Of a stretch of DNA of 64,000 nt, positions 35,150 to 44,442 are shown piece after piece. The stretch is from Pelagicoccus enzymogenes (lineage in GTDB: Bacteria > Verrucomicrobiota > Verrucomicrobiia > Opitutales > Opitutaceae): contig NZ_JACYFG010000007.1 of NCBI RefSeq assembly GCF_014803405.1, positions 124,001 to 188,000 on the forward strand, written 5' to 3'. Position numbers and translations under genes: made by a program. Within the stretch, counting starts at the first letter, position 1. Each line of letters begins with the position of its first letter. The notes under the pieces were generated by a model, which saw only the letters and a program-made list of their open reading frames with translations, was not told the origin of the DNA and searched no databases.

Positions 35150-35824
35150 CTAGCGCACGCCGTGACGTTGGAAGCTGTCGAGCAGGTTCTGGTAGAATTC
35201 CTTGGCCTTCAGGTAGTACTGGTAGTCGTTGGGCGGGTTGCTGGGATCGTCGAGGGCGCGCAGCTTGTTTTCCACCGTGCGGGCGTAGGAGTAGTCCGGC
35301 TGTTCCATGCGGTTGACGTAGTCGGGATCGCCGGGGTTGATGACGCGGGTGACGCGTCCGGCGGCGTCAGTCTCGAATTGCGGCAAAGGGAGAAAGGTGG
35401 CCATGGTCATGAGCATCTCGCCCTCTCCGAGGTCGGCGGTGGCCTCTTCCCAGGCGGCTTTCACGTTTTCAGGCGTGTTGCTGTTGGGAAAGCGGAAGGT
35501 GCGGGCTTCGCCGACTTCGTCGATCCCGTCGCGGTTCTCGTCGATGGTTTCGCCCTTGAGGCGAAGCAGGTTGTTGGCTCCTTCGCTAGAGATGCCGGTC
35601 AAGGTAGGGATAGTGTGGGCGAAGCGATGTTGTTCGCCGACGGTCTCCAGCTCGTCGCGGGAGAGGCTGCGCAGGTAATTGAGGGCGGAGCCGCGTTGCT
35701 CGTTGGACCAGTATTGATCGGCGATCTCCTCGAAGCTGCGGGCCGGGGCTTGAGCTTGGCTGGCGGCGCGTTGTGAGCTTGCCGTTGATTGGGTGGGGGT
35801 TCCGCTTGTCAGTGTTTGGATCAT
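35150..35824 (-). CDS. unknown soluble protein
   Basis: 224 residues that I do not recognise. A Ser/Thr/Gln/Ala-rich start without a signal peptide is followed by helical segments (RSFEEIADQYWSNEQRGSAL) and a DENRDGIDEVGEAR acidic loop that could bind calcium. PGDPDYVNRMEQPDYSYART and PPNDYQYYLKAKEFYQNLLD are conspicuous. Low-complexity opening and charged helices suggest a surface or structural role, which is only a guess. It precedes the cyclophilin gene by 114 bases on the same strand. Confidence 0.5.
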   Translation of the reverse strand: MIQTLTSGTPTQSTASSQRAASQAQAPARSFEEIADQYWSNEQRGSALNYLRSLSRDELETVGEQHRFAHTIPTLTGISSEGANNLLRLKGETIDENRDGIDEVGEARTFRFPNSNTPENVKAAWEEATADLGEGEMLMTMATFLPLPQFETDAAGRVTRVINPGDPDYVNRMEQPDYSYARTVENKLRALDDPSNPPNDYQYYLKAKEFYQNLLDSFQRHGVR

Positions 35825-36084
35825 GTATGGTTTCTTAGGGTGGATTTTTTTGCCTGTTGAAGCGGTGCGAGAATTAGGATGGGCTGTTTAGCAACGGCTG
35901 CGCCAGATGGGTGTCTGAGCTGGGCTGAGGCGCTTCAGCGCGGGAGTTTTGGCCTCGAATTTTACGAGTGGCGCAGAGGGAGGTGGAAGAGAATCGAGCT
36001 CTGTGAGATTTATCTGAATTTTGGTAAAAAGGGGGCGATTTCTCGGTTGTATTTCGTGGGAGCGGGCCTATTCGTTGGCCGCTT

Positions 36085-37569
36085 ATGGGCAAAAACTGGC
36101 TAGAAGGAGTAGAGGAGGAGTACGACGTGGTCGTAATCGGCAGCGGCCTGGGTGGACTGACCAGCGCCAACATCCTCGCCAAATGCGGACACAAGGTCCT
36201 TTTGCTGGAGCACCACTACCAATTCGGTGGCCTTGCCACTTGGTTCAAGCGTCCGGGCAAGCATATCTTCGACATTTCCCTGCACGGATTCCCGCACGGC
36301 ATGGTCAAGTCCTGCCGCAAGTACTGGACCAAGGAAATTGCGGATTCCATCCACCAGCTCAAGGACGTGCGCTTCATCAATCCGCAGTTCGACGTGTGGA
36401 CCACTTTCGATCGTCAGGATTTCACCCGCATCTTGGTCGAGGACTTCAAGCTGGAACGCGAGCAGGTGGAAGGCTTCTACACGCACCTGCGCCAGATGAA
36501 TTTCTACGACGACGACAAGCGCACCACCCGCGAGCTCTTCGAGGAGTTTTTCCCCGGCCGCAAGGACGTGCACCGCTTGTTGCTGGAGCCGATTGCCTAT
36601 GCGAACGGCTCCACGCTCGACGAGCCGGCGATCACTTACGGGATCGTCTTTTCCAATTTCATGAGCAAGGGAGTCTTCACCTTCCAAGGTGGCACGGACG
36701 TGTTGATCGGCAAGATGGTGGAAGAGCTCGAGCGCAATGGCGCGACCCTCAAGAAGAACGTGTTGGTCCGCCAGATCTTGACGGAAGAGGTGGACGGCAA
36801 GCCGCAGGTGACCGGCGTGGTGATCGAAGGCCGTACCCGCGACTCCGAGCCGGACAACGTGATGACGGTTCGCAGCAAGGCGGTGGTTTCCAACGCCAAC
36901 GTCGTGACCACCGTCAAGAAGATGGTGGGCGAGGAGAAGTTCTCCAAGGAGTATCTCGACGAGCTCAACGCGGTCCGTATCAACAGCAGCTCTTGCCAAG
37001 TCTACATGGGCATAAAGGAAGGCGAAACCATCCCGAACATCGGAGACTTGGTCTTTACCTCGGACGCTCCGGTCTTCAGCAGCGAGGAGCTGGTCGACTT
37101 GCATACTACCAGCCGCACCTTCTCGGTCTATTACCCGGAGACGCGTCCCGGAACCGGTCGCTATACCGTGGTGGCTTCCTTGAACGCCAAGATGGTGGAC
37201 TGGGAAAACCTCAGCGACGAGGAGTACGAGCAGCACAAGGAGCGACTCATCGAGGAGTCGCTCGTATCGCTGGAGAAGTATATCCCTGGCGTTCGCGAAA
37301 AGATCGACCATCTGGAAGCGGCCACTCCCCGCACCATCAACCACTACACCCGCCACCCGGAGGGCACCTCTTTTGGAACCAAGTTCGAAGGGCTCAAGTC
37401 CTCCATGGAGCTGCCCGAGCAAGTTACTGGACTCTATCATGCCGGTTCGGTGGGCATCATCATGTCAGGCTGGCTCGGCTCTATGAACTACGGCGTGATC
37501 ACTTCCAACAAGGTCGACAAGCAAATCGTGGCTATGAAGGCTGCGGCGACTGGCAAGCCTGTCGCTTAA
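36085..37569 (+). CDS. FAD-dependent oxidoreductase, phytoene desaturase/CrtI-like
   Basis: 494 residues. The dinucleotide-binding motif [18 protein letters not shown] lies near residue 14, followed by [13 protein letters not shown]; the C-terminal FAD site has [20 protein letters not shown]. This is the CrtI/CrtN/carotenoid-isomerase-like fold (NAD(P)-binding Rossmann, amino-oxidase). Family members desaturate or isomerise polyenes, or oxidise retinol-like or fatty substrates. It is the first gene of a run with FabZ, FabI, OleA and OleB. A role on a long hydrocarbon or polyene is inferred from this context. Confidence 0.8.
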   Translation: MGKNWLEGVEEEYDVVVIGSGLGGLTSANILAKCGHKVLLLEHHYQFGGLATWFKRPGKHIFDISLHGFPHGMVKSCRKYWTKEIADSIHQLKDVRFINPQFDVWTTFDRQDFTRILVEDFKLEREQVEGFYTHLRQMNFYDDDKRTTRELFEEFFPGRKDVHRLLLEPIAYANGSTLDEPAITYGIVFSNFMSKGVFTFQGGTDVLIGKMVEELERNGATLKKNVLVRQILTEEVDGKPQVTGVVIEGRTRDSEPDNVMTVRSKAVVSNANVVTTVKKMVGEEKFSKEYLDELNAVRINSSSCQVYMGIKEGETIPNIGDLVFTSDAPVFSSEELVDLHTTSRTFSVYYPETRPGTGRYTVVASLNAKMVDWENLSDEEYEQHKERLIEESLVSLEKYIPGVREKIDHLEAATPRTINHYTRHPEGTSFGTKFEGLKSSMELPEQVTGLYHAGSVGIIMSGWLGSMNYGVITSNKVDKQIVAMKAAATGKPVA

Positions 37570-37617
37570 ATTTGAATACAACCCGAATTCCCGTAACGCA
37601 CGAACCCGATACCCGCT

Positions 37618-38064
37618 ATGGCCACTGAAGAAGTTCTCAACGCGATCCCGCACCGTCCTCCCTTTCTCTTCGTAGACGAAGTGGTGGAGGCTTCGGAAAA
37701 TTCGCTTACCGCTCGTCGCCACGTACCGGATACGGAGTCGTTTTTCGAAGGGCATTACCCGAACAATCCGATCATGCCAGGCGTGATCATCTCGGAAGCC
37801 GTTTTTCAGACGGGCGCCATCTACATGAGTCGCTTGTTCGCGGACAAGATCAAGAACGATCCCAGTTTGGTTCCGGTGCTGTCGAAGATCGAAAATGCCC
37901 GCTTTAAAAGCATCGTGCGTCCTAACGACACCTTGCTCATTACGGTGAAGTACAAGGAAAGCGTAGGCGCCTTTTCCTTTCTCGACGGCAGCGTTCAGAC
38001 CGAAGACGGCCGCAAGGTGATGACCGTTTCCTTCTGCGTAGCTCTCGCCAGCGCCAAAGCTTAA
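37618..38064 (+). CDS. fabZ: 3-hydroxyacyl-ACP dehydratase, FabZ type
   Basis: 148 residues. IPHRPPFLFVDEV and FFEGHYPNNPIMPGV with His46, then SEAVFQTGA with Glu60, are the FabZ active site. It dehydrates 3-hydroxyacyl-ACP in fatty-acid elongation. The gene lies 48 bases after the oxidoreductase and 6 before FabI. Confidence 0.92.
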   Translation: MATEEVLNAIPHRPPFLFVDEVVEASENSLTARRHVPDTESFFEGHYPNNPIMPGVIISEAVFQTGAIYMSRLFADKIKNDPSLVPVLSKIENARFKSIVRPNDTLLITVKYKESVGAFSFLDGSVQTEDGRKVMTVSFCVALASAKA

Positions 38065-38070
38065 TCGCCC

Positions 38071-38886
38071 ATGGGATTTCTCAATCTAGAAGGAAAGAAC
38101 ATCCTCGTGATGGGGGTGGCCAACCGCAAGAGCGTGGCTTGGTTTATCGCCAAGACCTTGGAAGAGGAAGGGGCGAATGTCATTTTCAGCGTGCGCTCCG
38201 AAGCTCGCAAGGAAAGCACCGCCAAGTTGCTCAAGGACCGTCCGGTCTACGTTTGCGACGTGGAGAACAAGGATGAAATCGTGAAGCTCGCCGAGGAAGT
38301 GGGCCGCGATTTCGGCACGCTGCATGGCATCGTGCACTCCATCGCCTTCGCCAACTACAGCGAAGGCTTCAAGCCCTTCCACGAAACCAATCGGGAGGAC
38401 TTCTTGCAGGCCACTGCAATTTCCGCCTTTTCGGTGGTCGAGGTTTCGAACGCCTTCAAGCCTTACCTCGACAACGACGCGTCGGTGGTGGCGATCAGCA
38501 TTTCCTCTCTAACGATAACTGCGGAGAATTATGGATACATGTCGCCTGTGAAGGCGGCTTTGGAGTCTTCGATACGCTTCCTCGCCAAGTCCTTCAGCAA
38601 AGACACGAACGTACGCTTCAATACGGTGAACCCTGGCACGCTCAAGACGAGCGCCTCAGCGGGGATTCCTGGTTACGCGGAGAGCTACTTGTTTAGCGAA
38701 AAGCTGACCTTCCGTAAGCAAGCATTGAATACGCAAGAAGTTGCGAACGCAGCGGTCTTTCTGCTGAGCGATCGCTCGAGCGGCATCAACGGTTCGGGAA
38801 TCACGCTCGACGCGGGCATGGGCATCAACTACTTCGACGCGGAAGTGATCAAGCTGGCCATGCGCCCGGAAGAGAAGGGGTCGTGA
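38071..38886 (+). CDS. fabI: enoyl-ACP reductase, FabI type
   Basis: 271 residues. [16 protein letters not shown] is the divergent SDR cofactor loop of FabI; the catalytic pair is Tyr154-x6-Lys161 (YGYMSPVK). [18 protein letters not shown] covers the substrate-binding loop, and [16 protein letters not shown] is the C-terminal end. It reduces trans-2-enoyl-ACP with NADH. With FabZ it supplies fully saturated acyl chains, here perhaps for the OleA/OleB step. Confidence 0.93.
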   Translation: MGFLNLEGKNILVMGVANRKSVAWFIAKTLEEEGANVIFSVRSEARKESTAKLLKDRPVYVCDVENKDEIVKLAEEVGRDFGTLHGIVHSIAFANYSEGFKPFHETNREDFLQATAISAFSVVEVSNAFKPYLDNDASVVAISISSLTITAENYGYMSPVKAALESSIRFLAKSFSKDTNVRFNTVNPGTLKTSASAGIPGYAESYLFSEKLTFRKQALNTQEVANAAVFLLSDRSSGINGSGITLDAGMGINYFDAEVIKLAMRPEEKGS

Positions 38887-38935
38887 TGGTTTTGCTCTTG
38901 CAGGGAGGTCGCTGGCTAAAGCTCAGCGTTACGGT

Positions 38936-39970
38936 ATGAAGGTTCGCTCCGCAGTTATAGATTCGCTTTCCTACGTTTCGCCGCCGACCGCTTGGTCGAG
39001 CGAGTTGATCGAGGAAAAGCTGGCGCCGCTTTACCAGCGTTTGAGGCTTCCGGAGGGACGATTGGAGCTGATGACTGGGATCAAGGAACGACGCTTCTGG
39101 GACCAAGACGTGCGTCCGTCCGAGATCGCAGCGGAAGCCGGGCGCAAGGCAATTGCCGCCTCCGGCTTGGCGCCCGAGCAGATGGAAGTTTGTATCCACT
39201 CTTCGGTGTGTCGCGACATGTTGGAGCCGGCCACGGCATCCTTCGCTCATCGCTTAATGGGCTTGAGTCCGACGGTGCAAGTGTTCGATGTGTCCAATGC
39301 GTGCTTGGGATTCCTCAATTCCATCAGCTTGCTCAGCTCCATGATCGACTCGGGGCAGATCAAGGCGGGAGTGGTGGTTTCCGGCGAAAATGGTAAGCCG
39401 CTGCTGGAGCGTACCATCCAGATTTTGCTGGAGCGCGAACTGACTCGTAAATCGATTAAGCCGTTTTTCGCCAACTTGACGATAGGAGCCGGAGCGGTGG
39501 CGGCGGTGGTTTGCCACGAATCGCTTTCGCCCAACGGACACCGTATCTTGGGTGGTAGTGTGATGGCGGATACGTCGGCCAACGACTTGTGCAAGGGCGA
39601 CTCCAGCGCTGCGGGTGGCGGTTTGGAAATGCAGACCGATTCCGAGGAGATGCTGCAAGCGGGTGTGGGCTTGGCCAAACGCACTTGGGAAGCCTTCAAG
39701 GGCGAGCTCGGCTGGGACGAGTCGACGGCGGACCGCATCGTTTGCCACCAGGTAGGAGCGGCACACCAGCGCTTGCTTTTCGATACGCTCGGCTTGGACC
39801 ACGCCAAGGATTTTTCCAGCTACCGGACCTTCGGCAACACTGGCTCCGCCGCTTTGCCGATCACCTTGGCCAAGGCTGCGGAAGACGGGGCGGTAAAAGC
39901 TGGAGACAAGGTCGCATTGCTGGGCATTGGCAGCGGCTTGAATTGTTTGATGATGGGGGTGGAGTGGTGA
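38936..39970 (+). CDS. oleA: OleA-like beta-ketoacyl synthase (head-to-head acyl-CoA condensation)
   Basis: 344 residues of the thiolase superfamily, KAS III-like. Its best hallmarks are SSVCRDMLEPATAS with Glu97, FDVSNACLGFLNS with Cys123, VCHQVGAAHQ with His271, and Asn301 in GNTGSA, plus the near-terminal ALLGIGSGLNC. OleA of Xanthomonas has VCRD-LEP, NACLAF and LLGIGSGLNC at the matching places (Glu117, Cys143, His285, Asn315). OleA joins two fatty acyl-CoAs to a beta-keto acid. A FabH is the alternative, but the CRDxLEP motif argues against it. It overlaps oleB by 4 bases. Confidence 0.85.
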   Translation: MKVRSAVIDSLSYVSPPTAWSSELIEEKLAPLYQRLRLPEGRLELMTGIKERRFWDQDVRPSEIAAEAGRKAIAASGLAPEQMEVCIHSSVCRDMLEPATASFAHRLMGLSPTVQVFDVSNACLGFLNSISLLSSMIDSGQIKAGVVVSGENGKPLLERTIQILLERELTRKSIKPFFANLTIGAGAVAAVVCHESLSPNGHRILGGSVMADTSANDLCKGDSSAAGGGLEMQTDSEEMLQAGVGLAKRTWEAFKGELGWDESTADRIVCHQVGAAHQRLLFDTLGLDHAKDFSSYRTFGNTGSAALPITLAKAAEDGAVKAGDKVALLGIGSGLNCLMMGVEW

Positions 39971-40860
39971 GCGTAGTGACGATTCCAGACAGCTTGAAGG
40001 AGGAGTATCCTTTCGAGCCCAAGCGATTGAAGCTTAGCTGCGGCTTCGAGATGAGCTATGTGGACGAAGGCGAAGGCTTTCCGGTGCTCATGGTTCATGG
40101 CAATCCGACTTGGTCCTTCTACTACCGAAACGTCATCAAGAAGCTGAGCCCGAAGTTTCGCTGTATTGCTGTGGACCACATCGGCTGCGGCTTGAGCGAC
40201 AAACCCGGTTCAAAGTACTCGTACCGCATCAAGCAGCGTATCCAAGATTTGGGTGAGCTGATCGACCATCTCGCTTTGGAGCGCTTTGACATCGTGGTGC
40301 ACGATTGGGGTGGGGTAATCGGACTGGGAGCAGCCTTGCAGCGATTCGAAAAGCTGCGTCGTGTCACGATATTGAATACGGCTGCCTTTGTGGACTCCCG
40401 CATTCCGGCTCGCATTTCGCTTTGCCGCAACCCCTTGTTCGGCAAGTTCCTGGTGCAAGGCTTGAACGGGTTCGCAGGGCCGGCCGCTTGGATGTCGGTC
40501 AAGAAGAAGCCGCTCAGCAAAACGGTGAAGGAAGGCATGCTGCTGCCGTATCGGACTTGGGGAAATCGCCGGGCGGTTTACGAGTTCGTGAAGGATATTC
40601 CCATGCACGTTTCCCATCGCAGCTTCAACGACTTGCTGGAGGTGGAGAACAAGCTTCTCAAGTTGCGAGAGCGGGACGTGACGATCCTGTGGGGCGGCAA
40701 GGACTTTTGTTTCAACCTGCACTTCTACGAGCGCTGGCGTCGCTTTTTGCCGGATGCCACCGCGTTCCGCTATTTGGAGGCGGGGCATTACGTCCTAGAG
40801 GACGAGACCGAGTCCTGTTGCGAGGCGATCTACCAGATGGCCGACTACGACGAAGACTGA
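39967..40860 (+). CDS. oleB: OleB-like alpha/beta hydrolase, haloalkane-dehalogenase related
   Basis: 297 residues from the GTG at 39967, in GTGA overlap with the OleA stop. HGNPTW (44-49) forms the oxyanion hole; the nucleophile Asp113 is in VVHDWGG; GHYVLEDE carries the late His. This is the haloalkane-dehalogenase subgroup III layout shared by OleB, which decarboxylates the cis-beta-lactone made by OleC into a cis-olefin. The location right behind OleA supports OleB over a true dehalogenase. No oleC or oleD follows, so the pathway must be completed elsewhere or has been altered. Confidence 0.82.
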   Translation: MSVVTIPDSLKEEYPFEPKRLKLSCGFEMSYVDEGEGFPVLMVHGNPTWSFYYRNVIKKLSPKFRCIAVDHIGCGLSDKPGSKYSYRIKQRIQDLGELIDHLALERFDIVVHDWGGVIGLGAALQRFEKLRRVTILNTAAFVDSRIPARISLCRNPLFGKFLVQGLNGFAGPAAWMSVKKKPLSKTVKEGMLLPYRTWGNRRAVYEFVKDIPMHVSHRSFNDLLEVENKLLKLRERDVTILWGGKDFCFNLHFYERWRRFLPDATAFRYLEAGHYVLEDETESCCEAIYQMADYDED

Positions 40861-40952
40861 GGACCTCGCTTGTAATACAAGTTTGAAAGAGGCGGTGCCT
40901 AGTTGCGTTCAGGTTGAAAGCAGCTACCTTGTCTGCACTAATCCAACTTGTC

Positions 40953-41342
40953 ATGGCTTTGCATACGTACTATTCCGACCGTCGCCTGCTCAGAGTGAGT
41001 TGGGGTAAACGGATCGATATCGGAGCGGTGCGAATGCATTTTCAGCTATTGAAAGCCAATAGCTCCTATGACCGCAACTTGCGGGTGATCACCTCCACCG
41101 ACGTGGAGGAGATCGAGATTCCCCTCACTCGAAAAAACATGTTGCTGATCAAGGAGTGGCGAGAGGAAGCTCTCGCCGAATATAACTCGATCCGCAGCGC
41201 GATTTACAATCTCCAGCCCGTTCCGTCTGCTTATCTAAATTACTTCAGCGAGTTCTTTGACTGCAAGAAGTCGCACATGCGGCAGTTTTCCACCGAAGGC
41301 GCGGCCCTTGCGTGGCTCACCAAGGGTGAGATCGCTATCTGA
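40953..41342 (+). CDS. SpoIIAA-like (STAS-related) protein, unknown role
   Basis: 129 residues from the ATG at 40953; a TTG at 40914 would add 13 residues. RRLLRVSWGKRIDIGAVRMH followed by LRVITSTDVEEIEIPLT and the C-terminal FSTEGAALAWL resemble SpoIIAA-like proteins (beta-alpha STAS fold). Such proteins bind hydrophobic ligands or act as anti-sigma-factor antagonists. It is 92 bases behind oleB and may be cotranscribed. The assignment is tentative. Confidence 0.55.
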   Translation: MALHTYYSDRRLLRVSWGKRIDIGAVRMHFQLLKANSSYDRNLRVITSTDVEEIEIPLTRKNMLLIKEWREEALAEYNSIRSAIYNLQPVPSAYLNYFSEFFDCKKSHMRQFSTEGAALAWLTKGEIAI

Positions 41343-41357
41343 GCGAGGGGCCTGACG

Positions 41358-41382
41358 GTAGGGCGCGAGCTCCGCGCCCTAC
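41358..41382. terminator. inverted repeat between convergent genes
   Basis: GTAGGGCGCG (41358-41367) and CGCGCCCTAC (41373-41382) pair perfectly around AGCTC. No strong T run follows on either strand, so it may be a bidirectional terminator or a REP-like element; CCCTACG also follows GC-rich repeats at 34472-34481 and 7641-7650. Confidence 0.5.
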
Positions 41383-41390
41383 GGAGATGC

Positions 41391-42971
41391 CTAAATGGTG
41401 TTCACAGCAGGCGAGCCGTCTCGGTAGCTGACTTCGGCTTCGTCTCGCAGGTAGGCCGCGGTGTCGCCGCGTAGGGCTTGCAGCTGCTGGGGAAGGTAGC
41501 GCCAGGTCCAGTTGCCGATGGCTTCGCCGGGCGTGTTGAAGCGGGCTTCCGAGCCGAGGCTCATCAGGTCTTGCATGGGCACGACTACGAGCTTGGAGAC
41601 GCTCTTGTAGGCGGTGCGGAGCAGGTCCCAGCCGATTTCGCTGCCGTCCACGCGGAGGTAGCGGCGAATGTGGTCGCGCTCCTTGTCGGACGCTTCGGCG
41701 TACCAGCCGAGGGAGGTGTTGTTGTCGTGCGTTCCTGGATACAGGACAGAATTTGACTGGAGGTTGTGCGGAAGGTAGAAATTGTCTCCTTCGCCGCCGA
41801 AGGCGAATTGCAGGATGGCCATGCCGGGCAGGCCTGTATCGCGTCGAAGGATACGGACGTCGTCAGTGAGGTCTCCGAGGTCCTCGGCGATCAGCTTGCA
41901 GTTCTTGATCTTCTTCTTGATGGACTTGAAGAAGTCGAGGCCAGGGCCTTTTTTCCATTCGCCGGTGCGGGCGGTTTCTGAGCCGTAGGGGATGCTCCAG
42001 TAGGAGTCGAAGCCGCGGAAGTGGTCGATGCGGACGACGTCGTAGAGTTCGAAGCAGCGCTTGAGGCGCTTGATCCACCAAGAGTTGCCGTCCTTGGCGA
42101 GGGCGTCCCAGTCGTAGAGCGGATTGCCCCAGAGCTGTCCGTCCGCGGAAAAGTAGTCGGGCGGGCAGCCAGCGACTGCGATGGGACGGAAGGTTTTGGG
42201 ATCGAGTTGGAAGTACTCTGGGTTTTGCCAGACGTCGGCGCTGTCGAGGGCTACGAAGATGGGAATGTCGCCGATTACTTGCACGCCGCGGTTGTTGGCG
42301 TACTCGCGAACTTTCTGCCACTGTCCCTCGAAGAGGTACTGGAAGAACATTTCAGCGTCGATCTTGCGTTCCAGCTCCTTGCGTAGCGGGTAGTCTTGCG
42401 CGCTGGCGAAGGAGCGGACTTCTTCCGGCCACTCGTACCAGGGCTTGCCGTTGAAGTGAGCCTTGAGGGCCTGGAAGTAGGCGTAGGGCTCGAGCCATGC
42501 GGAGTGTTTCTTCTTGAAGGCGGTGAAGGAGCCGTAGGGGCGGATCTTCTTGTTGCCTTGCACGAAGGTTTCGTAGACGGCGTCAAGAACGGGCCATTTG
42601 GCGTTGAAGAGGCCGCCGTAGTCGACGAAGCCGTTGGGCAGCGACTTGAGCTCCTCCAGGATATCGCGTTCGATCAGGTTCTTTGCTTCGAGGGCGTTGA
42701 GCGAGATGAGGTATGGGTTACCCGCAAAGGAGGAGAAAGACTGGTAGGGCGAGTCGCCGAAGCCGGTGGGACCGAGAGGGCAGATTTGCCAGTACTTGAA
42801 GCCAGCTTCTTCGAGGAAGTCGAGGAAGCGGTAGCAATGGTCGTTGAGGGTTCCGATTCCGTATTCGCCGGGAAGGGAGGTTGGATGGAGGAGTACTCCT
42901 GCTGCGCGGTGGTCGAGCCAGTTGAAAAGCGGGTCTTTCACAATAGGTGGTTGGTTGTTAGTGAGCGGCAA
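41391..42971 (-). CDS. malQ: 4-alpha-glucanotransferase (amylomaltase), GH77
   Basis: 526 residues if the TTG at 42971 is used; a GTG at 42941 would shorten it by 10 and is equally possible. GVLLHPTSLPGEYGIGTL at the start is the family hallmark. The nucleophile Asp316 is in VRIDHFRGF, Glu363 in IAEDLG, and the third carboxylate in GTHDNNT. It is of the short, thermophile/plant-D-enzyme-like type. It disproportionates maltodextrins and would work with glycogen phosphorylase in this genome. Confidence 0.93.
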   Translation of the reverse strand: MPLTNNQPPIVKDPLFNWLDHRAAGVLLHPTSLPGEYGIGTLNDHCYRFLDFLEEAGFKYWQICPLGPTGFGDSPYQSFSSFAGNPYLISLNALEAKNLIERDILEELKSLPNGFVDYGGLFNAKWPVLDAVYETFVQGNKKIRPYGSFTAFKKKHSAWLEPYAYFQALKAHFNGKPWYEWPEEVRSFASAQDYPLRKELERKIDAEMFFQYLFEGQWQKVREYANNRGVQVIGDIPIFVALDSADVWQNPEYFQLDPKTFRPIAVAGCPPDYFSADGQLWGNPLYDWDALAKDGNSWWIKRLKRCFELYDVVRIDHFRGFDSYWSIPYGSETARTGEWKKGPGLDFFKSIKKKIKNCKLIAEDLGDLTDDVRILRRDTGLPGMAILQFAFGGEGDNFYLPHNLQSNSVLYPGTHDNNTSLGWYAEASDKERDHIRRYLRVDGSEIGWDLLRTAYKSVSKLVVVPMQDLMSLGSEARFNTPGEAIGNWTWRYLPQQLQALRGDTAAYLRDEAEVSYRDGSPAVNTI

Positions 42972-43320
42972 ATAAGCGCTGGGTCGTCAGAATAACAAGC
43001 TTCCGCGGGAGGCGGGGCAAAGATTTTTCCCCTGCGTAACCTCTTTGGGAAGCGATGGATGAGTCGCAGCGCTGGACGTGACGCGCGTAGCTTATACCAT
43101 GCCCCCTAGGTTTACAAAGGAGCCAAAAATGCTTCAGCGAGGTGGCGGGTTTTCCGATTAAAGGAAGCAATCAGACTCAAGGAGTTAACGATAGTAAAAA
43201 ACGGAATACCGATACTTCAAAAACGGAATTTCCACGAGTCGATTCAGCAGGCCGACGCCCTCGCAAGAGACGTCGGCTTGTCGCGTTTTTGGAGGAGGGT
43301 GTGAGTTCCCACAAAGAGGT
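42972..43320. other. intergenic region with a possible 10-codon leader and a hairpin
   Basis: 349 bases between malQ and mutY. On the plus strand AAAGGAG at 43117-43123 lies before an ATG at 43129 that encodes MLQRGGGFSD and stops. Further on, AAAAACGGAAT occurs twice (43197-43207, 43219-43229), and GCCGACG (43251-43257) pairs with CGTCGGC (43271-43277) before a T5 run. The elements may mark a small plus-strand RNA or leader. Nothing translates into a recognised protein. Confidence 0.3.
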
Positions 43321-44358
43321 TTAGACTTCGGCTTCAAGCAGCTCGGTGATCCAGCGGCGGTGCGGCCCGGAGAAAGGGAGATCGGGAATGTCATCGGGAG
43401 CAACCCAGACGTGATCGGCTGGCGGGGCTGCCTTCAGTCGGTCGGCGGAAAGGGCGTGGATGCGTTCGGTGATGCGGTACTTGGTGATGCCGCGTTTGCG
43501 GGTGAGACGGGGCTTTTTCTTTGGAACGGCGATTTCCAGCAAAGCAAGGTCGGGCAACTCGTGCAGGCCTTTCATGCGTTTTGCGTCGGCTGGGATCTTG
43601 TGCAGGAGAATGCCCTTTTCTCCTTTGATCCAGGCTCGGTTGACGGTGACTTCCTCGAATTTTGTCTTGGCGAGGCGAGGCAGGTCTTCGGCGATGCCCT
43701 GCGCGTAGCCTTGGCAGAGCGAACGTACGGGGCAGAGCAGGCAGTTGGGCGACTGCTTGTGGCAGACAGTGGCTCCGAGCTCCATCATCGCTTGGTTGTG
43801 GTCGCCGGGGCGCTCGAGATTGAGCAGCTCTTGCACGAGGGCGCGGTAGGCTTTGGCGGCGTCGGTGGAATTCTTGTAGTCGGATTGGTCGGCGGTGAGA
43901 CGAGAGAGGATGCGAACTACGTTGCCATCGACCACGGCGGAGGGGTCGGAAAAGGAGATGCTACAGATGGCGGCTGCCGCGTAGGGGCCGACGCCGGGAA
44001 ATTGCAGCCAGCTTTTGGCGTCGGTAGGAAGTTTGTCTTCCGGGATGGCGGCGACTTGTTGAGCGAGTTTGTGCAGGTTTCGCGCTCGCGAGTAGTAGCC
44101 GAGGCCTTCCCAGCTTTTGAGTACTTGCTCCTCTGAGGCGGCGGCGAGGCTTGCGAAGTCAGGGTAGGCTTCCAGCCAAGCGGCAAAGTAGGGCAGCACC
44201 GTTTTTACCTGCGTCTGCTGGAGCATGAATTCGGACACTACGGTCTTGTAGGTCGATGGGGAGCGGCGCCACGGCAGGTCTCGGGCGTTGGCGTCGTACC
44301 ACTCGATCAAGGCGGAGCGGAAGGTGTCGGCGTTGTCGGACAGGGGCTGGATGGGCAT
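43321..44358 (-). CDS. mutY: A/G-specific adenine glycosylase
   Basis: 345 residues. The catalytic Glu43 lies in VSEFMLQQTQV, the helix-hairpin-helix is LQFPGVGPYAAAA, and Asp144 is in VVDGNVVRIL. Four cysteines, Cys199, 206, 209 and 215 (spacing 6-2-5), bind the 4Fe-4S cluster. A NUDIX-like C-terminal domain follows (~230-340), as in full-length MutY, which reads 8-oxoG in A:8-oxoG pairs. A hydrolytic base-excision enzyme, it removes the adenine. Confidence 0.95.
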   Translation of the reverse strand: MPIQPLSDNADTFRSALIEWYDANARDLPWRRSPSTYKTVVSEFMLQQTQVKTVLPYFAAWLEAYPDFASLAAASEEQVLKSWEGLGYYSRARNLHKLAQQVAAIPEDKLPTDAKSWLQFPGVGPYAAAAICSISFSDPSAVVDGNVVRILSRLTADQSDYKNSTDAAKAYRALVQELLNLERPGDHNQAMMELGATVCHKQSPNCLLCPVRSLCQGYAQGIAEDLPRLAKTKFEEVTVNRAWIKGEKGILLHKIPADAKRMKGLHELPDLALLEIAVPKKKPRLTRKRGITKYRITERIHALSADRLKAAPPADHVWVAPDDIPDLPFSGPHRRWITELLEAEV

Positions 44359-44442
44359 GCGGGAGGCACAGTGGTCGATGGCCAGCGCGAGGGCTAGCTT
44401 TTTTGGGGCGTGTCGCGGTGATCGGATCTCCGGCGGGATCCC

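Noticed and set aside
43142-43324. Sixty-codon plus-strand frame between malQ and mutY
   Set aside because: GTG start, basic composition and no family; the better signal is the hairpin and short leader.
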